Assembly (NCBI GenBank): GCA_030386875.1
Contig: CM059563.1
Span: 35,130,139-35,194,138, forward strand
From: Morinoia aosen
Lineage: Eukaryota > Arthropoda > Malacostraca > Amphipoda > Talitridae
DNA: 64,000 nucleotides
Direction of reading: 5' to 3'
Position 1 is the stretch's first letter. Each line of letters starts with the position of its first letter. Both the position numbers and the translations under genes were made by a program. The notes under the pieces were generated by a model that worked only from the letters and a program-made list of their open reading frames with translations, had not been told where the DNA came from and made no database searches. Positions 1 to 13,000 of the stretch are shown here, piece by piece.

Positions 1-612
1 GTTGAGGCTACTTAGTTCTCTCTTTTGGTATTGAAGGTGCAGAACTGACACGGAAAATTCTGATCGCATTAGGATAGTCGCTATGCCTACAAAAACCGAT
101 TTAATTCACGAATTCGATGAGGGAATTCCCTGTTTGGTTATTAGAAAAGTTCACCATTACTTACATATGTTTATACTAAACTCATTTTCTACCTCCTTCT
201 GTTCCGACTTTTCAAATTCTCCCACATTTTTTATCCTTTCGACATGCCAGGATGGAATTTCCTTTACCTCACATACCCTGCGTCGAAAACAATCACAGGA
301 ACATCCTTGAATCGGAAACTATCACCGGGACCTGTAACTTAATGACTATTTTGGATGCATCCGGAGAACCTTTTGGCAATCATAATTCATTCACATTGCA
401 CTCACCCCTTCTTACGCTCCCATCATTCACCTTCATTTTGGCCTTCATGCACCCGTGTAAAACTCGTACGGCGCATCCAAACTATTTTCTATCAACTCGA
501 ATTTTTCTATAAATCGATAACTTCATTATCTATTAAAGCAGTTACGGATACATGTACCTGTTTCGTAATTCCATGATAGAGCATTGTAAATGTGTTTCCT
601 AATTTTATGGAA
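1..612. other. No gene recognised
   Basis: I see no exon, RNA gene or element boundary here. The short open frames lack family resemblance. It is probably intron or 5' flank of POMT2, since earlier POMT2 exons must lie upstream of the window. Confidence 0.5.
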
Positions 613-1704
613 GCCTCATTTCCCCACGCGTACTTCCTCACGTCCCTCGTGTACCTCCTCATGTCCAACCAGTACTTCCTAACGTCCCTCGTGTACCTCC
701 TCATGTCCTACCAGCACTTCCTCCCTTCCCTCGTGTACCTCCTCATGTCCTACCAGCACTTCCTCCCGTCCCTCGTGTACCTCCTCATGTCCTACCAGTA
801 CTTCCTCACGTCCCTCGTGTACCTCCTCATGTCCTACCAGTACTTCCTCCCGTCCCTCGTGTACCTCCTCATGTCCTACCAGCACTTCCTCCCGTCCCTC
901 GTGTACCTCCTCATGTCCTACCAGTACTTCCTCACGTCCCTCGTGTACCTCCTCATGTCCTACCAGCACTTCCTCCCGTCCCTCGTGTACCTCCTCATGT
1001 CCTACCAGTACTTCCTCACGTCCCTCGTGTACCTCCTCATTTCCTACCAGCACTTCCTCCCGTCCCTCGTGTACCTCCTCATGTCCTACCAGTACTTCCT
1101 CACGTCCCTCGTGTACCTCCTCATGTCCTACCAGCACTTCCTCCCGTCCCTCGTGTACCTCCTCATGTCCTACCAGCACTTCCTCCCGCCCCTCGTGTAC
1201 CTCCTCATGTCCTACCAGCACTTCCTCCCGTCCCTCGTGTACCTCCTCATGTCCTACCAGCACTTCCTCCCGTCCCTCGTGTACCTCCTCATGTCCTACC
1301 AGCACTTCCTCCCGTCCCTCGTGTACCTCCTCATGTCCTACCAGCACTTCCTCCCGTCCCTCGTATACCTCCTCATGTCCTACCAGCACTTCCTCCCGCC
1401 CCTCGTGTACCTCCTCATGTCCTACCAGCACTTCCTCCCGCCCCTCGTGTACCTCCTCATGTCCTACCAGCACTTCCTCCCGTCCCTCGTGTACCTCCTC
1501 ATGTCCTACCAGCACTTCCTCCCGTCCCTCGTGTACCTCCTCATGTCCTACCAGCACTTCCTCCCGTCCCTCGTGTACCTCCTCATGTCCTACCAGTACT
1601 TCCTCACGTCCCTCGTGTACCTCCTCATGTCCTACCAGTACTTCCTCACGTCCCTCGTGTACCTCCTCATGTCCTACCAGTACTTCCTCACGTCCCACAG
1701 AGCA
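613..1704. repeat. 42-bp minisatellite, about 25 copies
   Basis: The segment GTGTACCTCCTCATGTCC recurs exactly every 42 bp from 649 to 1657, which is 25 starts. The unit splits into two related 21-bp halves, one around TCCCTCGTGTACCTCCTCATG-like sequence and one around TCCTACCAGCACTTCCTCCC, so it is a dimeric higher-order repeat. Copies differ mainly at CAGCAC/CAGTAC and CCCG/CACG. Because 42 is divisible by 3, long open frames appear on both strands; I treat these as artefacts. Confidence 0.95.
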
Positions 1705-1880
1705 CCTTCTCCCGAGCTCATATCCCTCCCCACGCCTCCCCTGCACCTCATATCCCCTGTGTACCTCCTCTTTTCCCCTGCATACCCTTCATGATCCTTG
1801 TATACGTCCTCACGCCCTTCGTGCGCCGCCTCATGTCCCCACAAAACCTTCTCATGTCCTCTGAGTACCTCTTCGGGTGC
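1705..1880. repeat. Degenerate flank of the 42-bp minisatellite
   Basis: Pyrimidine-rich sequence with diverged 21-bp-like units such as CTGTGTACCTCCTCTTTTCC and TTGTATACGTCCTCACGCCC. These resemble the 42-bp array and look like decayed edge copies of it. Confidence 0.6.
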
Positions 1881-3129
1881 TCCGTTTTGTGATTCCTTTT
1901 TTAATCGTGTGTTTTTCTGTGGAAGACCACAACTTTCGTGATCTCCAATAACACTTTAATGGAATGGGCCTTTTACAACATTTAACTGTCGATTACTGTC
2001 GTAGAACATTCGTTCGTTAGCGAAACGAAGCGTGCCTTTAGGGTTAGAGAGTGCCAAGCAGGGGAAAACGGTGAGGCGGCCTCACGCATGGATATTGGTG
2101 TCCCCTTCTTCAGTTTCATCCTCAAAGACGATGAATCTAAAGGAGGCGATGAATTTCTGCTTAATTTCGAAATGGCATATAAAATTGAAGTGACTCATGT
2201 CATTGTCGTGATTCATCATTGGTCAGAAGGCCCATCTCGCCTCGATTGTGCTTATTAAACTTCAATTAAAGTATGATCAGCCTCCCTGCATATACGTTGC
2301 CAACGCCCAAATGGACTTGTGAGATAAGTCTTCATTATTACTATTATATCCATTCTTCTCTCTCAACAGCTTTGTGATACATATAAAGCTGTCAGTGTTC
2401 ATCAGTTTCAATAGGGAAATAAGTGCTCTTTCATGTTTTTTTTTGTAAGTTAGGAGGAGTAAGAGCAAAAAGTGAAAAATACAAGATGAAATCCGAACAT
2501 GATAGCAACGATACTGGGCATGCACGGATGACTGATTGCCTTGAAAACGCAGCTTTAATGATACTCGACACGCTAACCAAAATTAATCACTTTATCACGA
2601 CTGTCAGGTCTTGGCACAAATGTCCACATTCTAGCTGAAACTCCCCATATCTGACCCCTAGATTTTAGTTGTAGGTTGCGTACGCGTTTTTCATTCACCC
2701 ACCTGTCGGTCTATTTTTTGACTAATTATTCTTCACCTATTTCGCTCCTATGGTAACATTAGCTAATGCGTCATTTGTTTTATTTTTTAACTCAACTTAC
2801 TCCTCGCATCTCCTACGCTCTCAGCCAACACCGCCCTTACCTCCAACTTTCCGCAGTACAACGAATTACTAAATACTCATTAGCTGCTTTCAGCGAACGA
2901 AACAACCACCTACATCATCGAGCTCCGAATTTCTCATCTCATAACGAAAAGTAACCTCTGATGTCTATTTTTTTACAAGATTCATAGTTATCCATTTTCA
3001 TGCCATAATCAAATTATTCGATCAATAATTCAAACTATTTTTATTCGGTAGAGAATTTTCTTACATCTTCTATCCCAAAAATACGGGTATGCGTTTCCCA
3101 ACCAAATAACTCAAGTACTCAAATTAGTT
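1881..3129. other. No gene recognised
   Basis: No coding exon with family resemblance, RNA gene or bounded repeat was seen. Short open frames near 2277-2638 and 2766-2954 show nothing recognisable. Probably POMT2 intron. Confidence 0.5.
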
Positions 3130-3275
3130 ACCCCACACTACTTCCTCAAGTCCCTCGTTTACAGCTTCATGCCTCCCATGTACCTTCGTAACCCCAGTCT
3201 AACTCATTTCCTGAAAGTACTTCCTCATTCCCAGGTGTACCTCCACATTTCTCCCGTGTACCTTATCACGCCCCC
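3130..3275. repeat. Degenerate 21-bp units joining two minisatellites
   Basis: The stretch can be cut into diverged units of about 21 bp (TCCCTCGTTTACAGCTTCATG-like, CCTCCCATGTACCTTCGTAA and so on). They resemble both the 42-bp array upstream and the 20-bp array that follows, which suggests one ancestral minisatellite. Confidence 0.55.
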
Positions 3276-3916
3276 ATGTACCTCCACACGCCCCCGTGTA
3301 CCTCCACACGCCCCCGTGTACCTCCACACGCCCCCGTGTACCTCCACACGCCCCCGTGTACCTCCACACGCCCCCGTGTACCTCCACACGCCCCCGTGTA
3401 CCTCCACACGCCCCCGTGTACCTCCACACGCCCCCGTGTACCTCCACATGCCCCTGTGTACCTCCACATGCCCCTGTGTACCTCCACACGCCCCCGTGTA
3501 CCTCCACACGCCCCCGTGTACCTCCACACGCCCCCGTGTACCTCCACATGCCCCTGTGTACCTCCACACGCCCCCGTGTACCTCCATACGCCCGCGTGTA
3601 CCTCCACACGCCCCGGGTACCTCCACACGCCCCCGTGTACATCCCACGCCCCCGTGTACCTCCACACGCCCCCGTATACCTCCACACGCCCCCGTGTACC
3701 TCCACACGCCCCCGTGTCCCTCCACACGCCCCCGTGTACCTCCATACGCCCCCGTGTACCTCCACACGCCCCGTGTACCTCCATACGCCCCCGTGTACCT
3801 CCACACGCCCCCGTGTACCTCCACACGCCCCCGTGTACCTCCACACGCCCCCGTGTACCTCCACACGCCCCCGTGTACCTCCACACGCCCCCGTGTTCCT
3901 CCACACGCCCCCGTGT
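3276..3916. repeat. 20-bp minisatellite, about 32 copies
   Basis: CCTCCACACGCCCCCGTGTA is repeated nearly perfectly about 32 times, with a few units of 19 bp or with point changes (CACATGCCCCTGTG, CATACG). It ends only a few bases before POMT2 exon 1 at 3923, so its C-rich units must serve as the pyrimidine tract of that acceptor. Open frames in several registers across it are repeat artefacts. Confidence 0.95.
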
Positions 3917-3922
3917 GAGCAG

Positions 3923-4031
3923 CTGTGCGCTACGCTCGGCATATCGATGGCGCCTCTCGCGTTCGGCTGCGCCTGGACCATGACGAAGCAGCTGCCCTCA
4001 GCACTGCTGGCTGCCATCATGGTCACAGCAG
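3923..4031 (+). CDS. POMT2: POMT2 exon 1 of window
   Basis: Encodes a hydrophobic segment beginning [15 protein letters not shown] and ending [15 protein letters not shown], matching the POMT2 membrane segment just before the ILLDP motif. The acceptor is GAGCAG directly after the 20-bp minisatellite, and the exact start is less sure than the end. The donor is GCAG|GTCAGT, phase 1. The last 57 bp plus the donor are duplicated downstream. Confidence 0.85.
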
Positions 4032-7000
4032 GTCAGTCCTCCCTTTGGACCATGACGAAGCAGCTGCCCTCAGCACTGCTGGCTGCCCTCATGGTCACAG
4101 CAGGTCAGTCCTCCCTTTGAACCATGCCCTCAGCACTGCTGGCTGCCCTCATGGTCACAGCATGTCAGTCCTCCACATGAACCATGACGAGGCTGCTGTC
4201 CTATATATATATATATATAAATTACTCCAGAGTTTTACGACATTCTATCGCACGAGTATTTTAATCTCCAAATACGTTATCAAGTTTATGGGCCAAATAT
4301 GTCATATATTTTGTGTCAATTTCAGATGTTACGCTGCAGCAAAAAGTGGAGTCTGCATACAATTACCTCATGAAAATCCTCTCGGTAATTAAATTTTTTT
4401 CCGCTTAGAAAATTCTTTCAAACACCGTAGCGTCACAGCCCAGTAATGAATAACCCACGCTATCCTTTGCAGGAATACATGACTTGACATCTTTCAAGTT
4501 ATTACAAACAATAAATGTGTGAGCAATGAAAATACTCGTTATCATAATGCACACACCAGGTTAAAATCTATCGCAAGTTTTCACACTCTACAGCTCTCAC
4601 GATTTCTACGAAATTAATTGTATTACTAGAAAAAACATGTAATTTTATCCATATTACTGTAGTATTACAATCACAGAGTAGTCAAGGCAAACAAGTAAAG
4701 CGATGAGAACGCTCGTCTTAAGTACGCGACTTCTGCAGAAACTGGGACGCTGACCCTCACGAAGTTTATCTTACTGGACCCTCCTCTGATGTTCTTCATG
4801 ATGGCTGCCTTCCTGTGCATGTGTCGTCTTCATCACGCCACGCAAGTGTAAGCATTTGTGACTTAATTCGCAGCGAATTTATGGCGAAGCTCTCGACAAC
4901 TTAGACATTAAGACTTGATCCAGAAAGTTATAAGCGGCTGTTTTCTATTGCAAGCTTATAGTGGAGAACAGGAGCTGGTTGTTTCCTATTGCCTTAGTGG
5001 AGAACAGGAGCTGGTTGTTTCCTATTGCCTTAGTGGAGAACAGGAGCTGGTTGTTTCCTATTGCCTTAGTGGAGAACAGGAGCTGGCTCTTTTCTATCGC
5101 CTTAGTGGAATACAGAAGCATCAAGTCGGTGTCGTACATTCTGAAAAGTGAACACAACCCTCGACACTCCCACAGAGGCGGGGCACAGAACGTTCCCCAG
5201 TGGGGCCCCCTCGCTGCGACGGGCCTGTGCCTGGGCTGCGCGGTGAGCGTCAAGTTCGTGGGGCTGTTCACGGTGGCGCTCGTGGGGCTCCACACCCTCG
5301 CGCAGCTCTGGCGCATCTTTGCGCAAGCCAGTGTGGTGAGTCAAACCTTAACTTATTGCAGAACGAAAGTTCCTTGCTGGAAAATTTTCGAATGATTTCT
5401 GAAATAGAGTAAAATTATTCGCTGCATTTATTTTCATGTTCGTGTTATTGTATTAAGCTTTAATTTATTGCAGAACAAAAGTTCCTTGCTGGGAATTTTT
5501 CAAATTATCTCTAAAACAGATCAAAATTATTTGTTGTATTTATAGCAGGCTTGTGTAGTATTTGGTACACCGACAACTTAGTTAAATATCAAGTTGGTGC
5601 TTAAAAAGTAGCAGTCATGCGTCCAGTAAAAAGTAGTCGATAATTACCTCGACTGACACGTGCTAGAATACAGTGAACACTTGTGATCCTTTGCAAGACC
5701 ACGGACGCAAAACTTTGATGCAATCAAAGCTGTCTCGCAAACGCTTTTGTAAATTTGGGACCAAACTCTTCTGTCACTTGTGCACTATGAAATCATATTT
5801 AATAAATGAGCTAGGTGATATTTAACACTTTCAAAACGTAGTAAGTATTATATAGAAATTCCTTAGAGTCTCATTGACTTCACAACTTTAAGCGATTTCA
5901 TTACGTTTGCTTTCAAGTTCAACATTGAGTGAGTATAATGTAAATTACTCAGGGCTACGTTTTTTACCCCAAATCATTTTATCTGGTAACTGCCATTTTT
6001 TCCGTCCTACTCGTTCCCATGACGCAAATTGTTGGAATCTTACAGTCCGAAATGGCGCATCATCTGCTGGCACGCATTGCAACTCTAATCGTCCTCCCAG
6101 CCCTGGTCTATTTTGGATTCTTCGTTATCCACGATGCTCTCCTCATTTATTCGTAAGTAATGGAGAGTCGGAGAGCGAGATCGGTATGAAAGATATTTTT
6201 ATCGACATCAATGGAATCCCTCGTTGGAACGCTAAAATATTCATCAATAGTGTAGGAATCAAAAATTATCACAACATCATTTCTAGTTAAAAGAGCTGAA
6301 AGAAATTTCGGAGAAGTAGGTATCACACCTTTAGAAATAAAATCATAGTTATAATAATCATATTTATCCACATAAGTAGCAGACTAGTTAACGCAAAAAA
6401 TGTTATTTGCTAGTTGATTTAGATGAGCGAATGCTCTGAACTTTCAATATGGTAATGTGTTTTTGAGATCACAAACAGAAGTATAACATTGTATATCATT
6501 ATCATTCTTCTCTTATTTTTAGTGGAAGCATAACAATCAGCCAAATTTACAATGATGTGGCTAAGCATTACAAGTCTTTGCATCATAAGTCCTTGAATTT
6601 GTAAGCGACCTGTGAGGGGAATAGGATAATTGTGTACGGTCAAGCCTGACCTTTTGTGGCTCTTATGCTCCAGAGATAAAATAAGACGATCAACCTTGCT
6701 GATATTGCAAGAAAATGTGTGCATGCAGTATTTTCTTTGTTCCTGTCATCAAACCTAAACCAGCGGGCTAACGTCGGACAAAAAAATGGTTAACCACGCG
6801 TCTATTTTCTGTTGAGCCAGAAATAATACAATTAGGGGAACTTAATCGTTATGTACTCACTTAATAGAAAAAATGTTTTTTCATACCTCTAAGATTTTTC
6901 AAAGCCTGCACAGCCCATTTCATATCAAATCGACGATATATTGGAGCTAGCTTCATTTCGCCTTTTAGATTCGTCGCAAGTGAGGCGAAATTTCTGACCA

Positions 7001-10000
7001 ATCCCATGACATCACGATTTCTACGATCTGCCCTAAAGGCATAAAAGCATTCGCGAGACTCGATGGAAGTCGTACAGTGTCACGAACGTTTACGCAATGG
7101 GGTGGTATTACTCATTGTTGCCAATTGTTGAGTATTTTATCAGCTTTTGTAAATATTGAAAGGCCCAAGTTTGCTAATAGGAGGAGTCATTCATGCTCAT
7201 TATTCACTTTTTTAATCCTCAACCGCAGAGTAGGCGAACGGATTCCAAAGAAATTCGAAGCAGAATATTACCAACAATATGTTCAGTGAAGTAAACATGA
7301 CGCACTTTCTTTTTACAAATCCTCGTTACTTCAAAATTGTATTAAAACCATTTTTAGAAACGCTAATGAAATAAATATCTTTCTCGATGCACCTCTAACA
7401 GCTCTAAACATAGGGGAATAATTGAATAGCGTGAATAAACAACAAAAATACAAGATATACTTTTCAGGAAGGCTTAGGGTCTCTATTTCTTCGAGGATCA
7501 TCTGCATTAAATTTATTCCTAATGTATTACAATATTGGTTGATTATTTCAGTTAATAGCATTTTCATTAAAATAAAAAGCTTCAGCGTACGTCAAATTGT
7601 TCCAATTTTTCGACATTGAAGGTAAAGCTGGCCTCAAAAACGCTGTATGGCATTCCGAAGTTTTTTAAACAAAAATTCAATCTTTTTAACACGTTGAACA
7701 CACTATAATACTGAAAATGGCTGTGTCTGTCAGCAATTTGCCAACCTATGAAATTACGTAGCCTCATCATTGACTATACCATTATTACACTAACTATGAC
7801 ATGACAGTATAAGACCCAAGGGCAGTATAAGTCCTTTAGAAGTCAAAGAAGATTATCAAGACCGCCACAGTCCTGATTGTAAGACACACCACCCCGCCTT
7901 TGTTTACTCCTCACATGGGAGGCATCTGTAGAGAGAACAGTAAACCATGAGCTACTGGTCAGGATCTAAGTTGTCATTCCCCGTCATCAGAGTTTTGTGC
8001 TCATTCCAAAGCCATCTACGTATGTCCTGCTGCGTTTGGCTTTATAATGAAAGACTCCACCTAGAGTGTTATCCCATAACAGAATTTATAGGGCTAATTT
8101 TGGAAATCTTTTGCGCAATATGAAAAGAAGAACCAATGTAACAGGAAACATTCTTTTAGTAGTAAATGTTTCGGAATTCCGATTCCACCCTCAGTGCTGT
8201 AAAGCAGTGCTACTTGCACCGTGCTGTGCGTCACAAACCAACGCAGTGCGAGATTTGACTCCTACCCTGCAGTATTAACGCGGGACAACAGTCTGTTAAT
8301 TACATGACTTAAGCTCACATTGACTGCTTTTCGCGGCAACGATATTTTACCAAGTTTTTCATGAGCTGCCGATAAAGATCGCTGGCTATGACGACAGTAG
8401 CTCCTTGGAAAATTATTTTTCCTGAAAAAATGGTCCTGCTAAGAAGACAACTACGATTTACAGTCTAAACTGCCCTTTTATCTTATATTTTGAAGTACAA
8501 TCATCACAGTATAACATCCCAGACATAAAATGTAATATCATAAACAAATAGTTACATTTTAATTGACTGACAAACACCCTTAATTAGCAGGCTACGCTGA
8601 AGTAAACGCTATGTTTTTTCCATGATGTATTCGTGTTATTTCATCAAATCACTATACAATACATCAGAGCTCAGCAAATACATCGTGTTCCGATAGGTAA
8701 GATGACACTAAACACTGTTCTCGGTTCCTGCACGCAGCAACTCGCCACACTTCTTCCAAGAGGCCACACACAGCCCCGGCTTCCAAATGCGCCTGGTGGG
8801 TAACGACTTGCACAACCTCCGCCAGCCTGCAGGTGTGTTGGTAACTCTCCTCAACAGATCACGTTTCAATGGGCACCGTCTTATTATTTCTGATGCATAT
8901 TAATATCGCCTCCGTCAAACACCAACAATGAAAACTAGCGCGTGTCTTATCTTTATTCGCTTGCGTCTTTTGATTTTCTGACATGCATTCTTTCCTGCCA
9001 CTCCTAGCACAATTTTTTTTGTTTTGTTTTCCACTGCTTTCCCCGGTCATGAGTGTTCAAAAAAGTCAGTCGCAAATTTGAGATAATACTTGTACGTCAT
9101 TTGAGCACACACACTGTTGCGGAAAATCCTTCCGTTTTAACACTTTGACTGCGACGTGACAACCGGTGGTCAATGAGGGGATTTTCATACTGGTGCTGAC
9201 CGACCTCCAGTCATAAACTCAATTTTCAGTAGGACTCAATGAAAACCAAATGAAGGCACGATCTATTTAATCTTCGTTAATTTCAAAATGGATCTCTATT
9301 ATTAACTTCAATTAGAGTTGAATTTAATTCAATCCCATCGCAGTCAACGTGTTAAACTATGCTAAAGCTAGTCCGCACCGTGCACTCGACAGATGTTGGA
9401 TATGGAAATGTGGTGACGCTGCGCAGCCCAGCCATCAATGGCGGCTACCTGCATTCGCATAACTTCACGTACCCGTACACGGTCCTGCCGGGCAAGAAGC
9501 AACAGGTGACTGTCGTTGGCGTCAAGGACCACAACAACAGAATGTGAGTGTTGTGAACGCTGCCTACGCGTCAAAACTTCTCTGATATTGTGTATGAAAG
9601 CAATCAAAAATTACGTATAGGGTGTGTAAAGATAGGAAAATTGTCACTCCATACTTATTAGAGTTATAGACTGTGTGCTTTCTGATTTATTATCTATGAA
9701 TTGAGTGATACGTAGGCCTTACTGCCTCAAAATTTCTGTGATAGTGTGTGTGAGTAATCAAAAATTATTTGTACGTTGTGTAAAGATATTGAAATTGGTA
9801 CTATATACTTCTTAGACCTGTAGATTGTGTGTTTTCTGATTCATTGACTATGAAATAAGTGAATTGCAGTCGTCATGACGGATTGGCTGTGTTTGATAGG
9901 AAGAAATGGTAGCTAAGGAACTTATTTGAGTCAATTTTTCAAGTCCAATTTTAAATCATTTTTGGTATATTTGTTGCCGAACTTTTGGGGTAACGGACAA

Positions 10001-13000
10001 TTTTTTACGATCTACTGTTATTGTGAGAAAAATGAAATTGTTTGAACTAGCATTACCTTACAGTGGTAAAATCAAGTCCCCAACTTTTGTGACGTTTAAG
10101 AAAATGCTTGAATACAATATTTCATTTGATTCAATTTTTCTGAATCAAATGGCGCGGGCTAACTTCGGACCTAAGCAAGATCGTATACATTGCTATTTTG
10201 GATCGTACCGTACATAATTAAAGAAAAATGATTGTTTATACACTCACTAGACGGAAAAACTTCAGTGCAAATCTGCTGACTTTCCTAAGCCTAGATAATT
10301 CTCCGCTCTGTGGGAAATCAATGGTATTTCTGAGTAAATTTAATTCCGCCCATTCCATTCATTGAAAATAGCGCTAAATCTCCCATCGATGAAATGTCGT
10401 CACGATGTTTATGAGCAAGCCTGTAGATATAGATATAAACCTGACGGACTGAGGTACTGGATTTAATTTGATTTTGATCTCTGTCCACATGTTTTCTTCT
10501 TGATTTTTGATTGAATTGCCTTTGCCTCTTCAAGGCATCCACGTCGACCTTGCAGCTTTGTGTTGCTGCTTACTAAATTATTTTTAATTTCTTTCTTTTT
10601 CTCATTTTTTTATCGAATGCTCATACCGAACTTTCTGCTCAGACTTAAACTAAACTCATGTGTTACTACATATGTTTCTAAATCTGAAAACAATTTAGAT
10701 AGTTAAGATTTTTATATTCCATAAATAACTTCGCTGACACTTCGATTTAAATCCATTTCGTCCTTTGCTACATCTTATGTGTTGTATGCGGATACCACTG
10801 GTATGACAACCTTGTAACTAACCTACATTATTTGCCATTTATGATCCCTAATGTTCCTGCTCATGGACTGAGTTTGCGCTCTCCTAATGAAATCATACTA
10901 GATTTTAGACAATTCAGACTAATAACCTCTGTGTGTTTTAGTTTCTCTTTTTTTAAATTTAATTATAAGTCTGAATGTCCTTATTTTTACCTTGATCCTG
11001 AAGTTTATATCATTTTTTATTTTTACGTCACATTTTACTAACTGTTTCTTAATTTTAATGACTGACCATGTTGATATGTTCGATAATATTGATCCAGATC
11101 TCAATCATTTCAATAGACTGCACCCAAACCTAAATGAAACTGGAAACTGTAAATACCTAAATATTAAAAAATTCAATGAAGAGAAAAACCTGTAACGATT
11201 TTTCTCTATTATGTTGGAACTGTAGATCCATTTATTCGAAAATAGATGAAATATCTTGTACCATCACTGAGCTGAACAGCAATTTTGATGTTCTCAGTTT
11301 CACCTAAAGTTGGCTAGATGACTCATCTAAAGACCTGATTCAAATTCAAAACTATTATAGCCATCATTCACTCCGTAGTAACAAACGTGGTGGTGGCATC
11401 AGTACGTACATATCTAAACATATATCTTCGAAAATCATTTTAAGTTCAACCATGAATCGTTAACATATTGAGACTTTATTTATAGAACTAACGAAAAATG
11501 GTGAACGGATTATACATGGGACAGTATATAGGCCCCCAACAGCTTGTAACGTCTCTTTCCTGAACGAGCTTCAAAGCATAATATCTCAGTTCAACAAGTC
11601 TCTATATAATGACATAATAATCTGCGGGGATTTCAATTACGATCTTCTATAATATGATAGCTGTGAGCATATCTCAAACTTCATAAACGTTTTTCAGTCT
11701 AACTCCTTCCTTCCAATCATCACGAAACCCACACGTGTTACATCAGAATCTGCTACGTTACTCGATAATATTTTTATGTTAGAACCGACTGATTTTCTTA
11801 CCGGAATATTAATTTCTGGCTTATATGACCATTTCCCGGTGTTTCTCATCAAGAAAAATGCCTATAGTCCTCGTACCGGCCCACAGGCTGATACTTATTC
11901 ATTTTGTTGTGTAAACGAATATAACTTGGGAACAATGTGAACTGTTCTAAAAGAATTAATGCCATCATTAGACATCTATGAACTGGACAATAATCCGATT
12001 AACATTGATGAAGCAATACTAAATTTAACTGAAATTATAACGACCGCATATACCCAGTGTTGTTCAATAATCACCCGCACCATTACGCAGAAAAATAGAC
12101 AGAAGCCCTGGGTTACTGAAGATATCGTGATCAATATAAAGAAACGTCGAGCGTACCTAGCCATATAGTATACTAAGGGCGAATATCTAAAGTAACGTAT
12201 AACAGATTCAGGAATCGTGTGACAAATCAAATACGAACATCAAAACATCTACTTTACACGCAAATTTACTGAGTAGATAATAATAACCACATCGAACAAA
12301 CAAGCTTTTGTTCATTGCGATGTCTAGTCACATCGATCAAACTTTAGTTCATTGCGATGCATAACGACATTGAACTTGAAAGCTTTCGTTCATTAGGATA
12401 TCAAACTTGCGTGTACGCAAAGGCTCTTGCAGACGACTTTTGATGTTGAAAACAAGTTTCTTGTTCATGGTGACATTGGACTTGTAAGTACTGAAGGGCA
12501 CTCACTGACAACTCTTAATTGAACAAAGCAAGCACACTTGGATCCGGCACTGGAGTGTAGATAAAGGAAGTCCAATGACGAGAAAAACATTATACATGCA
12601 CATAGAGTGAAACGTAATGGCTTCGAATACAAAATACTGTGTAATATAATTGAAGAATCATGTTCGGTTAGGTTATTATCGCAAATTTTTTAACTGATGT
12701 TAAAAAAACTTGGCGCCTGCTTAATTCATGCTATAAACCGAATAATGATACTACAAAAACAATTGAGTCCGTCGTTCACGAAAATGTAAAATACCACGAG
12801 AAAAAAGATATTGCAACAGTGTTCAACAACTTTTTTGTAAACATATAGAAAAATATAGCCGATACATGGTGTCTTCAGTGAACCCACAGACCACTTGCAA
12901 TACATGGACCATGTCCGTGAACCCAACTCTTTCTTTTTCACGTTAACTAATCCCTCTGATGTAATTACGTGCATAAACAACTTGGAAAATAAATCAAGTG

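Noticed and set aside
592..1794. Long open frames on both strands (about 400 and 355 codons)
   Set aside because: They are made of a 14-residue unit because the 42-bp minisatellite is divisible by three and happens to lack stops. No domain, start context or conservation beyond the repeat.
613..3916. CRISPR array
   Set aside because: Units are contiguous or nearly identical with no unique spacers, and the window is eukaryotic.
1..3922. Additional POMT2 exons upstream of 3923
   Set aside because: I looked for the segment that precedes the first recognised exon and found no frame with matching sequence and splice sites.
3169..4120. Several overlapping open frames with Pro/Thr/His or Gly/Arg repeats
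   Set aside because: All come from the 20-bp minisatellite read in different frames; only the POMT2 exon at 3923-4031 inside the last part is supported.
5102..5344. Antisense open frames over POMT2 exon 3
   Set aside because: They are shadows of a GC-rich exon; the sense frame matches POMT2 with correct splice sites.
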